Assembly (NCBI GenBank): GCA_014529385.2
Contig: CM043959.1
Span: 50,955,253 to 51,019,252, forward strand
Direction: 5' to 3'
Length of the DNA: 64,000 nt
Source of the DNA: Adiantum capillus-veneris
Taxonomy: Eukaryota; Streptophyta; Polypodiopsida; Polypodiales; Pteridaceae
Shown piece after piece: positions 42,510-54,462 of this stretch. Both the position numbers and the translations under genes were made by a program. The notes under the pieces are model-generated. The model searched no databases. It was not told the origin of the DNA and worked only from the letters and a program-made list of their open reading frames with translations. The number at the start of each line of letters is the position of its first letter. Positions within the stretch are counted from its first letter, which is position 1.

Positions 42510-43612
42510 TCAGTAAATAGGCTGATCTGTAACATTTTTAGAAACCCCCATAGGCTGTACATTTGCCTCATTGGAACTTACATTCATATTTCCACCACTG
42601 AAAAGAGGCAACAAAGTGTCATAAATGTCCTGTGAGCTCACATTACTATCTCTAGTACATGACAGCAAGGGCTGAACAGAATCTTCCACAAACACTACAT
42701 CCCGTGAAACCAGAATACATTTTTTTTGCGGATCATACAACCTGTAACCTTTGCTTTCAGCACTATAACCAACAAAAATACATTTGATAGCCTTATCATC
42801 CAATTTTCTGCACTGTGTTTGTGGCACCAAAGCATATGCCAAATAGCCAAAAACACACATGTGCTCAATAGAAGGCTTTCCATCATGCCATGCTTCATAT
42901 GGAGTAATAGACTGCAAAGCTTTTGTAGGATGCCTGCTTAGTACATAAGTGGCACACATGATGGCCTCAAGTCAAAAAGAATGTGGCAAAGCTTGACTTT
43001 TGACCATACATCATGCCATTTCCGTAAGTGACGTGTTTTTCCTCTCAGCAACACCATTTTGCTAAGGTGTATAAGGCATTGTACATTGGTGTTTTATCCC
43101 ACGACTAGCCAGAAATGCATTGAATTCATGAGACATATACTCCCCCCCTTGATCGGAACGGAGGGTGCCCATAGTACATTTCGAGAAATTTCAGCCATAG
43201 CCAGAAATTGTTTGAAGCACATGAAAACTTCGGACTTCGCTTTAAGTGGAAATACCCATGCATTCCTGGAGTAATCATCAATGAAATTCATGAAGTAAAG
43301 GTAATTGCCCAAGGACGGAGTTTTCATGGGCCCACAAACATCACTATGCACAAGCTGCAACCTGTATGTGGCCCGAACTGAACCATCCTTTGGAAACTTA
43401 GAACGTTGCATCTTACCCAAAATACAGCCTTCACAAACATGTTTGACAAGGGCTTCAAGAGGTGGCAAAGAAGCAACCATATCAAATTTCTGCAAACGCA
43501 CCAAACTAGTAAAATTCAGATGACCAAAACGTGCATGCCAAAGTTTTACATGTAAATTAGCCCTTGAATCTGCAACTGCATTTGCAAGATTTTGTTCACA
43601 CTTGTCATACAA
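42510..43612 (-). pseudogene. copia integrase
   Basis: The zinc-binding domain reads LWHARFGHLNF...CEGCILGK. The core follows as HSDVCGPMKTPS (first Asp), NFIDDYSRNAWVF and a damaged central part near 42960-43150. Then come MCATYVLSRHPTKALQ, TPYEAWHDGKPSIEHMCVFG and KCIFVGYSAESKGYRLYD, the usual copia linker between integrase and RT. The frame changes at about 43150 and 42960 make it non-functional. Confidence 0.88.
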
Positions 43613-43990
43613 AGTAGCTTATGCAGCCCATGACACAAAAGCCTAGATGTAATGATTTCATCATCAAAACTAAGATCATGAACTGTACATCTGTCATCCA
43701 CAAATTTGACTACAAGTCCAAGTCTAGCAAGTGCAGATACAGACAAAAGATTCTTCTTGATCCCAGGTACATAAAGTGCATCAACAAGTGTGAAAGAACT
43801 GCCATTAGCAGTAGTAAGCACAATCTTTCCAACTCCCTAAATCGGATAAGATGCATTGTTGGCACAAGTGACAAAATTCCCATGAGGGACAGACTCGAGA
43901 GAGGTGAACAATTCACTATGTGAGGTAATGTGCTTTGTAGCACCACTATCAAAATACCACACATGTGAATCTGCAGCACAACTGACAAGC
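43613..43990 (-). pseudogene. copia protease
   Basis: VWYFDSGATKHITSHSELF near 43950 contains the DSGA active site. LYVPGIKKNLLSVSALARLG follows, the conserved stretch leading to integrase in copia polyproteins. A stop near 43838 (before GVGKIVLTTANGSS) interrupts it. Confidence 0.85.
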
Positions 43991-44028
43991 ATGCATCATG
44001 GACAGCAGGATTGTAAGTGCATTGTGCG

Positions 44029-45062
44029 CTAAAAACCCATTCTAGAGTCAACATTGGCAACATAGTCTCCCTTCATAGAAGACTCAACAATGGCTGCATT
44101 TGTAGTGGAACCAGCATTTGCAGTGGAACCACCCTCTTTCTTCTTAGCCTCTTTGGCCTTTAACTTAGGACACTGCTTAATCAAGTGATCATTAGATTTA
44201 CAATAATGGCAATGCATCTTCTTTTTGCCCTTATCACCAGAATTGCGAGACAAAGTGCTGCCAGCAGCAGAAGCATTAGGAACAGAAGTTTTTCCACTCA
44301 CACCAAAACCATAAGAAGTGGATGTATTGTTGTTACCACCCTTTCTTTGAGAAGCAATAAAATCCTATTCAACTGCACGTTGTCTAGTCTTGTTCTTTTT
44401 GGAAAGTGACTCTTGCAACAGCAATGTGCATAATGCATCAAACTTGACAACTTCTGGATTTCCTTGGGTCATAAGTCTCCAAGTACTTGCAAAAGTCTTG
44501 TAAGAATTTGGTAAGGCATCAAGAACAGTCTGCACAAGGGAACTGTCTGAAATGACTTCACCCCTGCAGAAATAAGTTGCTCATTTGATATCCTTGACAC
44601 TAGCAAGGAAAGTGTCCATATCATCTTCCTCATGCATAATCTTCAACTCCAGCTCTTTATGCAGCAAAGCAATTTTAGCCTCATTGCGACTTGCATAAAG
44701 ACCAACCAAAATATCCCAAGCCTGTTTTGTAGATTTTGCTGAACGAATGTGAGGAACAATGGTGCGCTTCACAGACAACACAATCAATGCATGAGCCTGC
44801 GCATCCTTTACATCCCAATGAGCTTGTTCTGTCGTAGGCAAAACAACTCTAATAGCAGCAATCCTTGCAGCAAGACCGCAACATCCTCAACATTGCCTAC
44901 ATCCTTAGAACCCGGACGTACATCAATGCCCTACACAATATTCTAGATGCCCTTTGACACAAGAACGTGTTGCATCATATAAGCCCACATAGGGTAATTG
45001 TCACCATCCAACCTGTCCTCAACAGCAAACATCTTGAAGACATCTCTGTTGTTGTCAGCCAT
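44029..45062 (-). pseudogene. copia gag
   Basis: The ATG at 45062 gives MADNNRDVFKMFAVEDRLDG and NYPMWAYMMQHVL, a copia-type gag start. After a stop at 44943 and a frameshift, WDVKDAQAHALIVLSV, AKSTKQAWDILVGLY, a KDIK stop (44581) and SSLVQTVLDALPNSYKTF follow. A zinc knuckle CHYCKSNDHLIKQC lies at about 44170-44215. The overall length is about 340 residues, as in other copia gags. It would bind genomic RNA and form particles but is broken in at least three places. Confidence 0.88.
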
Positions 45063-45410
45063 GGTAAATGTTGCACCTGATGTGAAAACTGCCCGAAAAT
45101 AGGAGAAATGGAGCGGGAACAACATGTGCTATATAGCACAAACCGTAGAAGACTGTAAGGCACCTGTTATGCAAAAAACGGCACTGACATAAATTTTGCA
45201 CAAAATGACCAAATTGCATGTGCAGACTTGCCTGTAGTGAAAACGGAGGCCGAAATGAGCCCGAATCAGAAATCTGAGCAGACTAAGCTCTATGAGCTTA
45301 ACCAAAATGTTTGTTGACTTGCGAACGCTCACCAAACCTCACTGTAATCGAATAAAGTGAGCAGGCATATGCTAGAGCAGTTGGCGACTAAGCCCGGGAG
45401 GACGTAACCT

Positions 45411-45422
45411 GCTCTGATACCA
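45411..45422 (-). promoter_or_regulatory. copia primer-binding site (initiator-Met tRNA)
   Basis: The minus strand reads TGGTATCAGAGC two bases after the 5' LTR, the standard copia PBS. Confidence 0.93.
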
Positions 45423-45424
45423 AT

Positions 45425-45651
45425 TGTTGGAATTAGGGTTGTAGAGAAACACACACAACTTGGAGAAGACAAAGGAAGCTCAAGGCACATAATAGAGAGT
45501 GTGTTACTTGGTGTGCTATAGAAAGATAGATAGCCTTAGAGTGATGGGCATATATGCAATGCATGGGGGAATAAACCTCCTAAAGAGGGGAAAAATGCCT
45601 CGGAGGTCCTATTGTGTTCACACACATCACTACCACATGTATATTGTAACA
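45425..45651 (-). repeat. copia 5' LTR
   Basis: 227 bp. Partner of 14195-14421; next to the PBS on one side and the GTCTC duplication (45652-45656) on the other. Confidence 0.93.
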
Positions 45652-45656
45652 GTCTC

Positions 45657-48389
45657 AGTCTGTGACAAGGGGACATGGATCGCAATCCATGGTCTAGGTG
45701 TGTTCTAATGCTCGCAAGATTTCTTTTTGGCTTTACCTCACTCAATTTGGAGTTTTGTATCAAATGTTAGAGCAATCTTGGTGAACTTCGCTTGAAAGAG
45801 CACTCAAAGGAGTTTGAGGACTAGTACACAAGACTTTGGCGTGTACCTTGGTCTCTCGAAGGTGAAATGGTCAACACTAGGTCTGCACTGATGTTTTCAA
45901 CCTATCACCTATTTTGGTGCCTCTTGACCCAAATTTGCTCATTTTTTTCCAAAACTAGACTGGGGGATATGTTTTCTTGTGTATTCACTACTGGTATAGG
46001 AAACTTTGGGTCAAGCTGTCACTATGGGGACATGGATTGGGATCCATGTTTGGAACCCAAATTGAATTTTCTTGGTACCATCAAAATTAGCATGACTTCT
46101 AGGTGCTATGGCATCAGAATTTTTGAAAATAGACCTCTAGATTGAAAATTATGTCAATTCTTGCACTTTATTAGAGCGTATGAAAGTTTTGGATTTTTGC
46201 TTGGTTTTTTATATCCAAATTTTGTCTTGAAAATCCCACTAGACTCCCTATGATGTGCTCTAGTTATGGTACAATTTTGGTCAAAGTCCGTGACAGGGGG
46301 ACATGGATCACGATCTATGGTCTAGGTGTGTTCTATTGCCTGGCTTTCTTTGTGGCTTAACCTGACTCATTTTGAAGTTTTCTATTAAAAGTTAGTGAAA
46401 TTTTGGTGAACTGCACTTGAAAGAACACTCAAAACAATGTCACAATCAGGGAAACTTTGGCTTGTATTTTGGTTTCTCGAAGGTCAAATGGTCAACACTC
46501 GGTCTGCACTGGAATTTTCAACCTATCACCTAGTTTGCTACCTTTTGACCCAAGTTTGCTAAATTTTTTCCAAGAATAAACTGGGAGATATTTTTTATTG
46601 AGTATGCACTCCTCCTTTGGAAAATTTTGGGTCAAGCTGTCACTATGGGGACATGGATCCCGATCCATGTTTGGCGCTGAAATTGATGCCCATTTTTTTT
46701 TCAAAACTAGATTGGGGGATATGATTTCTTGCTCTAGAAAATTTAGGTCAAGCTGTCACTATGGGGACATGGATCGTGATCCATGTTTGGAGCCCAAATT
46801 AGTACCATCAGATTTAGCATGACTAGTAGGTCCTATGACATCAGAAATTTTTGAAAATGAAACTGTGGATTGAAAATTATATCAATTCTTGCATTTTGTA
46901 ATAGTGTTTGACAGTTTTGGGCTTTTGTCTTGTTTTTTATATCCAGATTTTGTCTTGAAAAGACCACTAGACTCCATGTAATGTGATCTAGCTATGGTAA
47001 AAGTTTGGTCTCAGTATGTGATAGGGGGACATGGATCGCAATCCATGGGTTAGCTGTGTTCTATTGCCCACAAGATTTCTTCCTTGCTGTAACTGACACA
47101 ATTTGGAGTTGTCTATCAAAAGTTAGAGCAATATCACTGAACTGCTCTAAAAAATGTCTCAAGACCAGGACATAGGAACTTTGGCTTCTAACTTGGTCTC
47201 CTTAAGGTCAAATGGTCAACACTAGGTTTGCACTGCGGTTTTCAACTTATCACCTGTTTTGCTGCCTTTTGACCCAAATTTGCTCTTTTTTTTTCCAAAA
47301 CTACACTGAAGGATATGTTTTCTTGCGTATGCACAACTGATTTGGAAAATTTTAGGTCAAATTGTCACTATGGGAACACGGATTGCGATCCATGGTTGGA
47401 GCCCAAATTGACTTTTCTTGCTAGCATCAGACTCAGCATGACTAGTAGGTTCTATGGAATCAAAATCTTTGAAAATGGACCTCTGGATTGAAAATTAGGT
47501 CAACTCTTGCACTTTGTCAGAGTGGTTGACAGTTTTGTGCTTTTGGCTTGGTTTTTCATATTCAAATTTTGTTTTGAAAAGACCACTAAACTCCCTATGA
47601 TGTGCTTTAGCTATGGTACAAATTTGGTCTCACTTTGTGAGAGGGGTACATGGAACATGATCCATGGTCTAGGTGTGTTCTATTGCATGCAAGCTTTCTT
47701 CCACGCTTTACCTGACTTAATTTGGAGTTGTATAGCAAAAGTAATTGCAATTTTGGTGAAGTGCACTTGAAACAACACTCAAAAGAGTCTCAGGACCAGA
47801 ACATGGGTACCTTGGTTTGTATCTTGGTCTCTTGAAGGTCCAATGGTGAACACTAGGTCTACACATTGGTTTTCAATCTATCACTTGTTTTGTTGCCTTT
47901 TGATCCAAATTTACTCAATTTTTTTCAAAACTAGATTGGGAGATAAGTTTTCTTGTGTATGCACCACTAATCTGGAAAATTTAAAGGTCGGGCTGTCACT
48001 ATGAGGACATGGATCACAATCCATGTTTGGAGCCAGAATTGACTTTTCTTGGTATCATCTAAATCAGCATTACAAGTAGGTCCTACGGCATCAAAAAATT
48101 TGAAAATGGACCTCTAAATTGTAAAATTAGGTCAATCCTTGCATTTTGTCAAAGTGTTTAACAATTCTGGGCTTCTGGCTTGGTTTTTTATATCCAAATT
48201 TCATCTTGAAAAGACCACTAGACTCCCTATGATGTGCTCTAGCTATGGTACAAGTTTGTTCTCAGTCTCTAACAGGGTGACATGGATCACACTCCATGAT
48301 TTAGGTGTGTTCTATTGCCCGCAAGCTTTCTTCTTGGCTTTACTTGAGTCATTTTGGAGTTTTCTATCAAAAGTTAGAGCAATTTGGTG
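45657..48389 (+). repeat. ~620-bp satellite block 3, plus orientation
   Basis: About four and a half units, with box A near 46035, 46655 (beside a truncated unit at 46700), 46765, 47385 and 48010, and box B between. It continues the unit broken at 14194. No gene. Confidence 0.9.
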
Positions 48390-48394
48390 AACTA

Positions 48395-50057
48395 TGTAAG
48401 GTCTCTGACCCGATCACAAGAGCACCCTTGTACCACGAAATGAATACGATGGAATAAGTTACTATTTTTAGCACCATGATGTTTAGAATGTTATAAATCT
48501 TCAAAATGTGAATTAAAATAATTTTTGTGAAAAATTTCTAAAAATAGTAAGTTTTTGGTCACCCGAACCGTCCAGTCTCGACCGTCTCGAAAATCTGCAC
48601 CCGTACCCCGAATTTGAAAAAAATGCATTTTCGGACCCCGGGGGGGCTGCTAAATATGGCAGGTACTCAGACCCGTACGTCTTAGTTAGAGCTTAGTATA
48701 GCAATTGACGGCATCAAAATCCGACTCGTATGGCCCGTTTTAGCCTAAAACCAATTTTTCACAAAATTGTCCGGGAAGCACCGGGGGGCCCGAGGCTGTG
48801 TGGGAACAGGTCCCAGCCCACTCCAAACCTGCTTTAGCAGCTAGGGGGCGCCCTCTTGCTTTGTGGGAGTCTTGGGGAAGCTTCCAAGCCTGCAACTCAG
48901 TGTGAGAGTCAGTTTACTGAGCCAACTGGACACTTGGTGGGTAGGCAACTGGACTTGCCATGCAAGGACTGAGTGCTCATCCAGATGCAATTAGCAACAC
49001 AAATCGATTTTCAGCCTGTAGGAGCCTATTTAAAGGCCTACACACACACACACACACACACACACAGAGACATATATGCTCACACACACATTGCATACTC
49101 ACACACCTACACACTGGGAAGGTGCTACCGGCACACACACGGCTTTTGAAGGAGAAGCAAGGAGGGAGGTGCTGCCGAAATTCCCATCTCGAGGATTCAT
49201 TGCATCAGAAATTTAAGAGGATTCTCAGCCCCTAATCAAGGGGGCAGAGTTCCTCGTTAGGGCTCTTGAATCCACGACTTGCTTTTTATGTGGTGGATAC
49301 CCACGACTTGCTTTCTATGCGATGGGAACCCACGTCTTGCTTTCTATGCGGTGGGAGTGTCCATGACGTGCTTTCTATGCGGTGGACCTACCTAGTTGTA
49401 TGGACAGCTAGGCGACAACGGGAGGAGTGAACTCTCGCTGGAGGGGGGATGTTGTACCTCCAGAACATTGGAACTTTTATGAATAAGTTTGAGTAGAATT
49501 TTTACTAGAATTCTGTCTTGGTGTTGTTTGCAATACTGGTTGAAGGGTTGTTTTAACGAACCATGGGATTCGGAATTAAACAAGGAATATCTATGTTGAA
49601 CAACCTTTGTGGTAGTAATTAGGTCACACGAGGAAGTGTGAGTGTGGGGGTGGAAAGTGGGGGCTTGACTCGGGTTGCCAATGCCTACGAGATGGGTGGT
49701 CCCGATTGGTCGGGAACTCTCTGTCCCCATAGTGCTTACTCGATATTGGTATTACTCATTGCCCCTAGAGCGGCGAATCCTCGAGAGTACGTGCCTCTGA
49801 AACATGGGGAAAAAGGCACTCGGGGTTTCTCTCCTCTTGGAAGGTGGGTCTTAGGATCGCTAGATAGTTAAGTACGCTTCCCCTGCGAGGTGGAGCTAGA
49901 TCTCGTTGCTAGTAGGCTTGAACTCGACTCACTTTGTGATGAGAGATCGTCCGCTAGTTGAACCCTGAACCATTTTGTTTGCTTCCGCTATAAATCTAGT
50001 GGCCACCAGGTTTACCATCAGATCCGTTGTTTGATACGACGGGGTGGGGACCTCACA
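48395..50057 (+). repeat. Complete 5' LTR of the deleted retrotransposon
   Basis: 1,663 bp, TG...CA. It contains TATTTAAAG (49027) as a likely TATA box and a CA microsatellite (about 49040-49064). Four imperfect ~29-bp repeats of CACGACTTGCTTTCTATGCG type lie at 49275-49386. Confidence 0.9.
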
Positions 50058-50058
50058 C

Positions 50059-50075
50059 CTGGTTTCAGAGCTAAG
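50059..50075 (+). promoter_or_regulatory. Primer-binding site of the deleted retrotransposon
   Basis: CTGGTTTCAGAGCTAAG starts one base after the LTR and is close to the initiator-Met type TGGTATCAGAGC. Confidence 0.6.
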
Positions 50076-50179
50076 CCTAGGTTAGGCTGGGAAAATAAAG
50101 TCGTATTGTTTGAACATTTAAAAGGAACTGAAAGTATATAGGTAGTTGATCCGAATTCCTTGCATTGGTGTTGCAGGAA

Positions 50180-50680
50180 GACCCCGTGCTCAAATATCGG
50201 AAGTTCCAAGTGTTTGAGCTTATTTATGAGCAAGCTCGAAGATCCCCTATTTACCAGTTCAGGCGAGATGTCATGGAGATACTATTGAAGGCTTATACGC
50301 CACACTCCACTCGCATTGACAAAGGATGGGAACTTGATTGGACATTTCCAGGAGGGGTTTACTACATCAATGCTCGGAAGCTAGGGTGCCTGGCTACCGA
50401 CTTGAAGAAGATACGTTGGGGAGAAGAGTTGAGAGTGATAGAGATATTCTACTTGGTGCCCACACGATTGGACCAGACTGTTTCGGGCAACTCCAACCAA
50501 ACCATCAACGACTGGCTCTTGGAGAAGGTCACCAATGTGATTCCAGCAAATCGAGTCAAAACCTTTGGATTACTGAAAGCGGAACTCCGGCCCGATATCT
50601 TAGTTTATTATCCCCTCAAGAATGTGTATAAGAACTATTACACGAATGAAGTAGTGCATCATGTCAATACCATTTCCTAG
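50180..50680 (+). CDS. Unrecognised ORF between PBS and gag of the deleted retrotransposon
   Basis: The frame opens after GGTGTTGCAG (a possible splice acceptor ending at 50176) and runs 167 codons without interruption. It begins DPVLKYRKFQVFELIYEQAR and includes GWELDWTFPGGVYYINARK, WGEELRVIEIFYLVPTRLD and FGLLKAELRPDILVYYPL. It has no zinc knuckle, no retroviral motif and no ATG near the start, so it may be an exon of a spliced leader ORF. Codon texture is that of a real protein. Its place before gag is unusual for plant LTR elements; host-gene capture or a lineage-specific accessory protein are both possible. Confidence 0.55.
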   Translation, partial: DPVLKYRKFQVFELIYEQARRSPIYQFRRDVMEILLKAYTPHSTRIDKGWELDWTFPGGVYYINARKLGCLATDLKKIRWGEELRVIEIFYLVPTRLDQTVSGNSNQTINDWLLEKVTNVIPANRVKTFGLLKAELRPDILVYYPLKNVYKNYYTNEVVHHVNTIS

Positions 50681-50870
50681 GCGTATGTTATACGCAATCC
50701 ATAAAGCCATGTAATAAGCGATCATCAGTCATTCTAAACCTTGAGGAGTTTCGATTGTAATAAATTTCCACCAATAAAGTGCTTTTTGTCTCTGAATCTC
50801 TGTCTGTTGATAAAGTGGAATTTTGAATTTTATTAAAGTCTTGTGTCTATCTTGAAATACAAGTAATGGT
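50681..50870 (+). other. Untranslated stretch between the accessory ORF and gag
   Basis: AT-rich with AATAAA-type strings (50759, 50773); no coding sequence seen. Confidence 0.35.
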
Positions 50871-50894
50871 ATCAAGAATTTCGTATAACCCATG

Positions 50895-51055
50895 TAGGTA
50901 CCGCCTGTTGCTCTGTACTCGGCAGCGCAAGACAAGAAGCTTCTCCTCAAACAAGCCCAACCTCCGATCTTTAAGGGCGAGGGGGCAAATGTGGAGAGAT
51001 ATGCGGAAGTATGGATGGAAGCCATGGACGATTACTTTCCTCTTGCTTTGTGGGA
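50895..51055 (+). pseudogene. gag N-terminus truncated by deletion
   Basis: The frame reads PPVALYSAAQDKKLLLKQAQ then PPIFKGEGANVERYAEVWME and AMDDYFPLAL, typical of the start of gypsy gag domains (PPxFKGE...W...M..YF). It then runs straight into LTR sequence. Only about 50 residues remain. Confidence 0.75.
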
Positions 51056-51225
51056 GTCTTGGGGAAGCTGCCAAGCCTGCAACTCAGTGTGAGAGTCAGT
51101 TTACTGAGCCAACTGGACACTTGGTGGGTAGGCAACTGGACTTGCCATGCAAGGACTGAGTGCTCATCCAGATGCAATTAGCAACACAAATCGATTTTCA
51201 GCCTGTAGGAGCCTATTTAAAGGCC

Positions 51226-51256
<31 letters not shown>

Positions 51257-52220
51257 CATACTCACACACCTACACACTGGGAAGGTGCTGCCGGCACACA
51301 CACAGTTTTTGAAGGAGAAGCAAGGAGGGAGGTGCTGCCGAAATTCCCATCTTGAGGATTCATTGCATCAGAAATTTAAGAGGATTCTCAGCCCCTAATC
51401 AAGGGGGCAGAGTTCCTCGTTAGGGCTCTTGAATCCACGACTTGCTTTTTATGCGGTGGATACCCACGACTTGCTTTCTATGCGGTGGGAACCCACGTCT
51501 TGCTTTCTATGCGGTGGGAGTGTCCATGACGTGCTTTCTATGCGGTGGACCTACCTAGTTGTATGGGCAGCTAGGCGACAACGGGAGGAGTGAACTCTCG
51601 CTGGAGGGGGGATGTTGTACCTCCAGAACATTGGAACTTTTATGAATAAGTTTGAGTAGAATTTTTACTAGAATTCTGTCTTGGTGTTGTTTGCAATACT
51701 GGTTGAAGGGCTGTTTTAACGAACCATGTGATTCGGAATTAAAAAAGGAATATCTATGTTGAACAACCTTTGTGGTAGTAATTAGGTCACACGAGGAAGT
51801 GTGAGTGTGGGGGTGGAAAGTGGGGGCTTGGCTCGGGTTGCCAATGCCTACGAGATGGGTGGTCCCGATTGGTCGGGAACTCTCTGTTCCCATAGTGCTT
51901 ACTCGATATTGGTATTACTCATTGCCCCTAGAGCGGCGAATCCTCGAGAGTACGTGCCTCTGAAACATGGGTAAAAAGGCACTCGGGGTTTCTCTCCTCT
52001 TGGAAGGTGGGTCTTAGGATCGCTAGATAGTTAAGTACGCTTCCCCTACGAGGTGGAGCTAGATCTCGTTGCTAGTAGGCTCGAACTCGACTCACTTTGT
52101 GATGAGAGATCGTCCGCTAGTTGAACCCTGAACCATTTTGTTTGCTTCCGCTATAGATCTAGTGGCCACCAGGTTTACCATCAGATCCGTTTTTTGATAC
52201 GACGGGGTGGGGACCTCACA
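51040..52220 (+). repeat. Truncated 3' LTR of the deleted retrotransposon
   Basis: It corresponds to 48851-50057 with very few differences, including a missing CAGAGACATATATGCT stretch by the CA run. It includes the same four ~29-bp repeats (51435-51549). Confidence 0.9.
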
Positions 52221-52225
52221 AACTA

Positions 52226-53346
52226 CACTTGAAACAGTCCTCAAAATAGTCTAAGGACCATGACACAGGAGCTTTGGCTTGTATCTTGGTCTCTCAAAGG
52301 TCAAATGGTCCCAAATTGACTTTTCTTGGTACCGTCAGAATCAGCATGACTAGTAGGTCCTATGGCATCAAAAATGTTTGAAAATGGACCTCTGCATTGA
52401 AAATTAGGTCAATTCTTGCACTTTGTCAGAGTGTTTGACAATTATGGTATTTTGGCTTGGTTTTTATTATTCAAATTTAGTTTTGAAAAGATCTTGTGAT
52501 GTGTTCTAGCTATGGTACAAGTTTGGTCTCAGCACAGGGGGACATTGATCGCAATCCATGGTCTAGGTAGTGCTACTGCCCTTAAGCTTTCTTCCTGGAT
52601 TTACCTACCTCAATTTGGAGTTGTGTATCAAAGATTAGAGCAATTTTTGTGAACTTCACTTGAAACAGTACTCAAAACAATCTTAGGACCGGGATATGGG
52701 AACTTTGGCTTGTATTTAGGTCTCTCAAAGGTCAAAAAGTACTTTGGCTTGTATCTTGGTATCTTGCAGGTCAAATGATCAACAATAGGTCTACATGTTG
52801 ATTTTCAACGTATCACCTCTTTTGCTGCCTTTTGACCCAAATTTGCTCAATTTTCTTCCAAAACTAGATTGGGGGATATACTTTCTTGTGTATGCACTAC
52901 TGGTTTGGAAAATTTAAAGGTCATTTTTTATTAAAAAATAAAGTGGGAGATACGTTTTCTAGTGTATGCCACATTGATGTGGAAACTTTTAGGTCGAGCT
53001 GTCACTATGGGGACATGGATCACAATCCATGTTTGGAGCCCAAATTGACTTTTCTTGGTACCACAAAAATCAACATGACTAGTAGGTCCTATGGCATCAC
53101 AGATTTTTAAAAATGGACCTCTAGATTAAAAATTAGGTCAATTCTTGCACTTTGTCAGAATGTTTGATAGTTCTTGGCTTTTGGATTGGTTTTGAAATCA
53201 AAATTTAGTCTTGAAAAGACACTAAAATCCTTGTGATGTGATTTAGCTATGGTACAAATTTGGTCTCAATTTGTGGACAAAGGGGAATGGATCATGATCC
53301 ATACATAGTCTAGGTGTGTTCTATTGCCTACAAGATTTTTTTCTGG
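52226..53346 (+). repeat. ~620-bp satellite block 4, plus orientation
   Basis: About two units with deletions (near 52310 a jump from box-B-downstream sequence to CCCAAATTGACTTTTC, and a duplication at 52735-52760). It ends where the gypsy LTR begins. Confidence 0.88.
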
Positions 53347-54306
53347 TGATAGCCGCTTTTTAGCTATCTGAAATTGCCATAGTGAGCTACCTCACCCTAT
53401 CAAAATCACTCAAACATTGTGGCTATCCCTACCTTTTCATTGTACATAGGCGTGTGTGAGTCAAGGGACTTTTCCCATATCTCCTTAAAACCCTCAGCTA
53501 GCTAGTCATTGGGTTAGTTGAGCCAAAAAAGTAAATAAAATCATATATTTATATATATATTATGGCCCATTTGTGTATAAATATTTCATTGTATATAGAG
53601 CTTTAATAAAAGGAGTTTTCATAATTATTTTGGTATTTATTTGAATATTTCTACTTAGGTGTGCGTTATTTGCCTATGTATGCTATGTACATTGACTCAC
53701 TATTACCACAATTTTTCTTACCATTTTGCATACTCTTTATTCCATATAGAAATATTTTCATGCAAGTTTCTCTTTTTTTTTTGTGAATCCACTCCAAGGA
53801 AAAACCTCAAAAAAATACCTTTCACCATCAGCCATTGAATTTCTATTTTCTATAGGTGTTTTTTCTTACCTCTTGTAAATAAATATACATCAATAAAAAC
53901 AAATGAAGGCCCTCCTCATTTGATTTTCTATATTTTCATATATTTATTTTATATATATATAATCCACACTATTCTAGATTCCATAAATTGTTTATATATA
54001 CTAGAATGTTCTTTTTCATCATATCCATATATTATATTTATGCATAATCCACAACCATGCATATTTGCAAACCCCTAAGAATCTATTAGTTCATGCTCTC
54101 ACACAAGGAGGGGCTCACCTTTGGAGCCTTATGTAAATTCAACAAAAATGGGGCCACTTAAGACTTTTTTGTGAAGAAAATTGGTGGGATTTTTTATATT
54201 CAACTCCACTCTGAATTTGAAGCAGTGGTTAAAAGACCAAATGTGGACCAAGAGCTCAATAATCTCCTCCAAATTTTTGATAATTTTTGGAGCATCCACC
54301 GGTGAG
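53347..54306 (+). repeat. 5' LTR remnant of the decayed gypsy element
   Basis: It aligns to 59281-60275 with moderate divergence, from TGATAGC to CCACCGGTGAG, including shared GCTATCCCTACCTTTTCATT and AGGAGGGGCTCACCTTTG. Confidence 0.8.
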
Positions 54307-54462
54307 CCCAAAGAGTATGAGAACTTCTTGCATCACCAAACCCTATCATCCTGCCTCTTGTTGACTATCATAGATCATTTCATGTGCATTATTTTTTTTT
54401 GTAGAACAGATTGCAATTTAGAAAACATTATTGTGTAAATATTTTCAAGAAATTAAAAAAAT

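Larger units (their letters stand above)
14195..45651 (-). mobile_element. Ty1/copia LTR retrotransposon with a 26.3-kb nested insertion
   Basis: Two 227-bp LTRs starting TGTTGGAATT and ending AACA bound this interval. They are flanked by identical GTCTC (14190-14194 and 45652-45656), both continuing the same satellite unit. On the minus strand the order is 5' LTR, initiator-Met-type PBS, gag, protease, integrase and reverse transcriptase (41.2-45.1 kb), then, after the nested insertion, RNase H, polypurine tract and 3' LTR. Without the insertion the element is about 5.2 kb, a normal copia length. By eye the LTRs differ at about 22 positions, so it is not recent. Several stops and frameshifts break the polyprotein. 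Confidence 0.93.
48395..52220 (+). mobile_element. Internally deleted LTR retrotransposon
   Basis: AACTA flanks both sides (48390-48394 and 52221-52225), and the termini are TGTAAGGTC and GACCTCACA. The 5' LTR is complete (48395-50057). A PBS-like TGGTTTCAGAGC, a 167-codon ORF and a gag N-terminus follow. At about 51040 gag is fused to the 3' LTR at an interior point corresponding to 48851. The two sides share CCTCTTGCTTTGTGG at the join, so deletion by microhomology is likely. LTR copies are almost identical, so insertion and deletion are recent. No protease, RT or integrase remains; it can only move with help. Confidence 0.9.

Noticed and set aside
45411-45422. tRNA gene fragment
   Set aside because: Only the 12 bases complementary to a tRNA 3' end are present, next to an LTR: a primer-binding site, not a tRNA.
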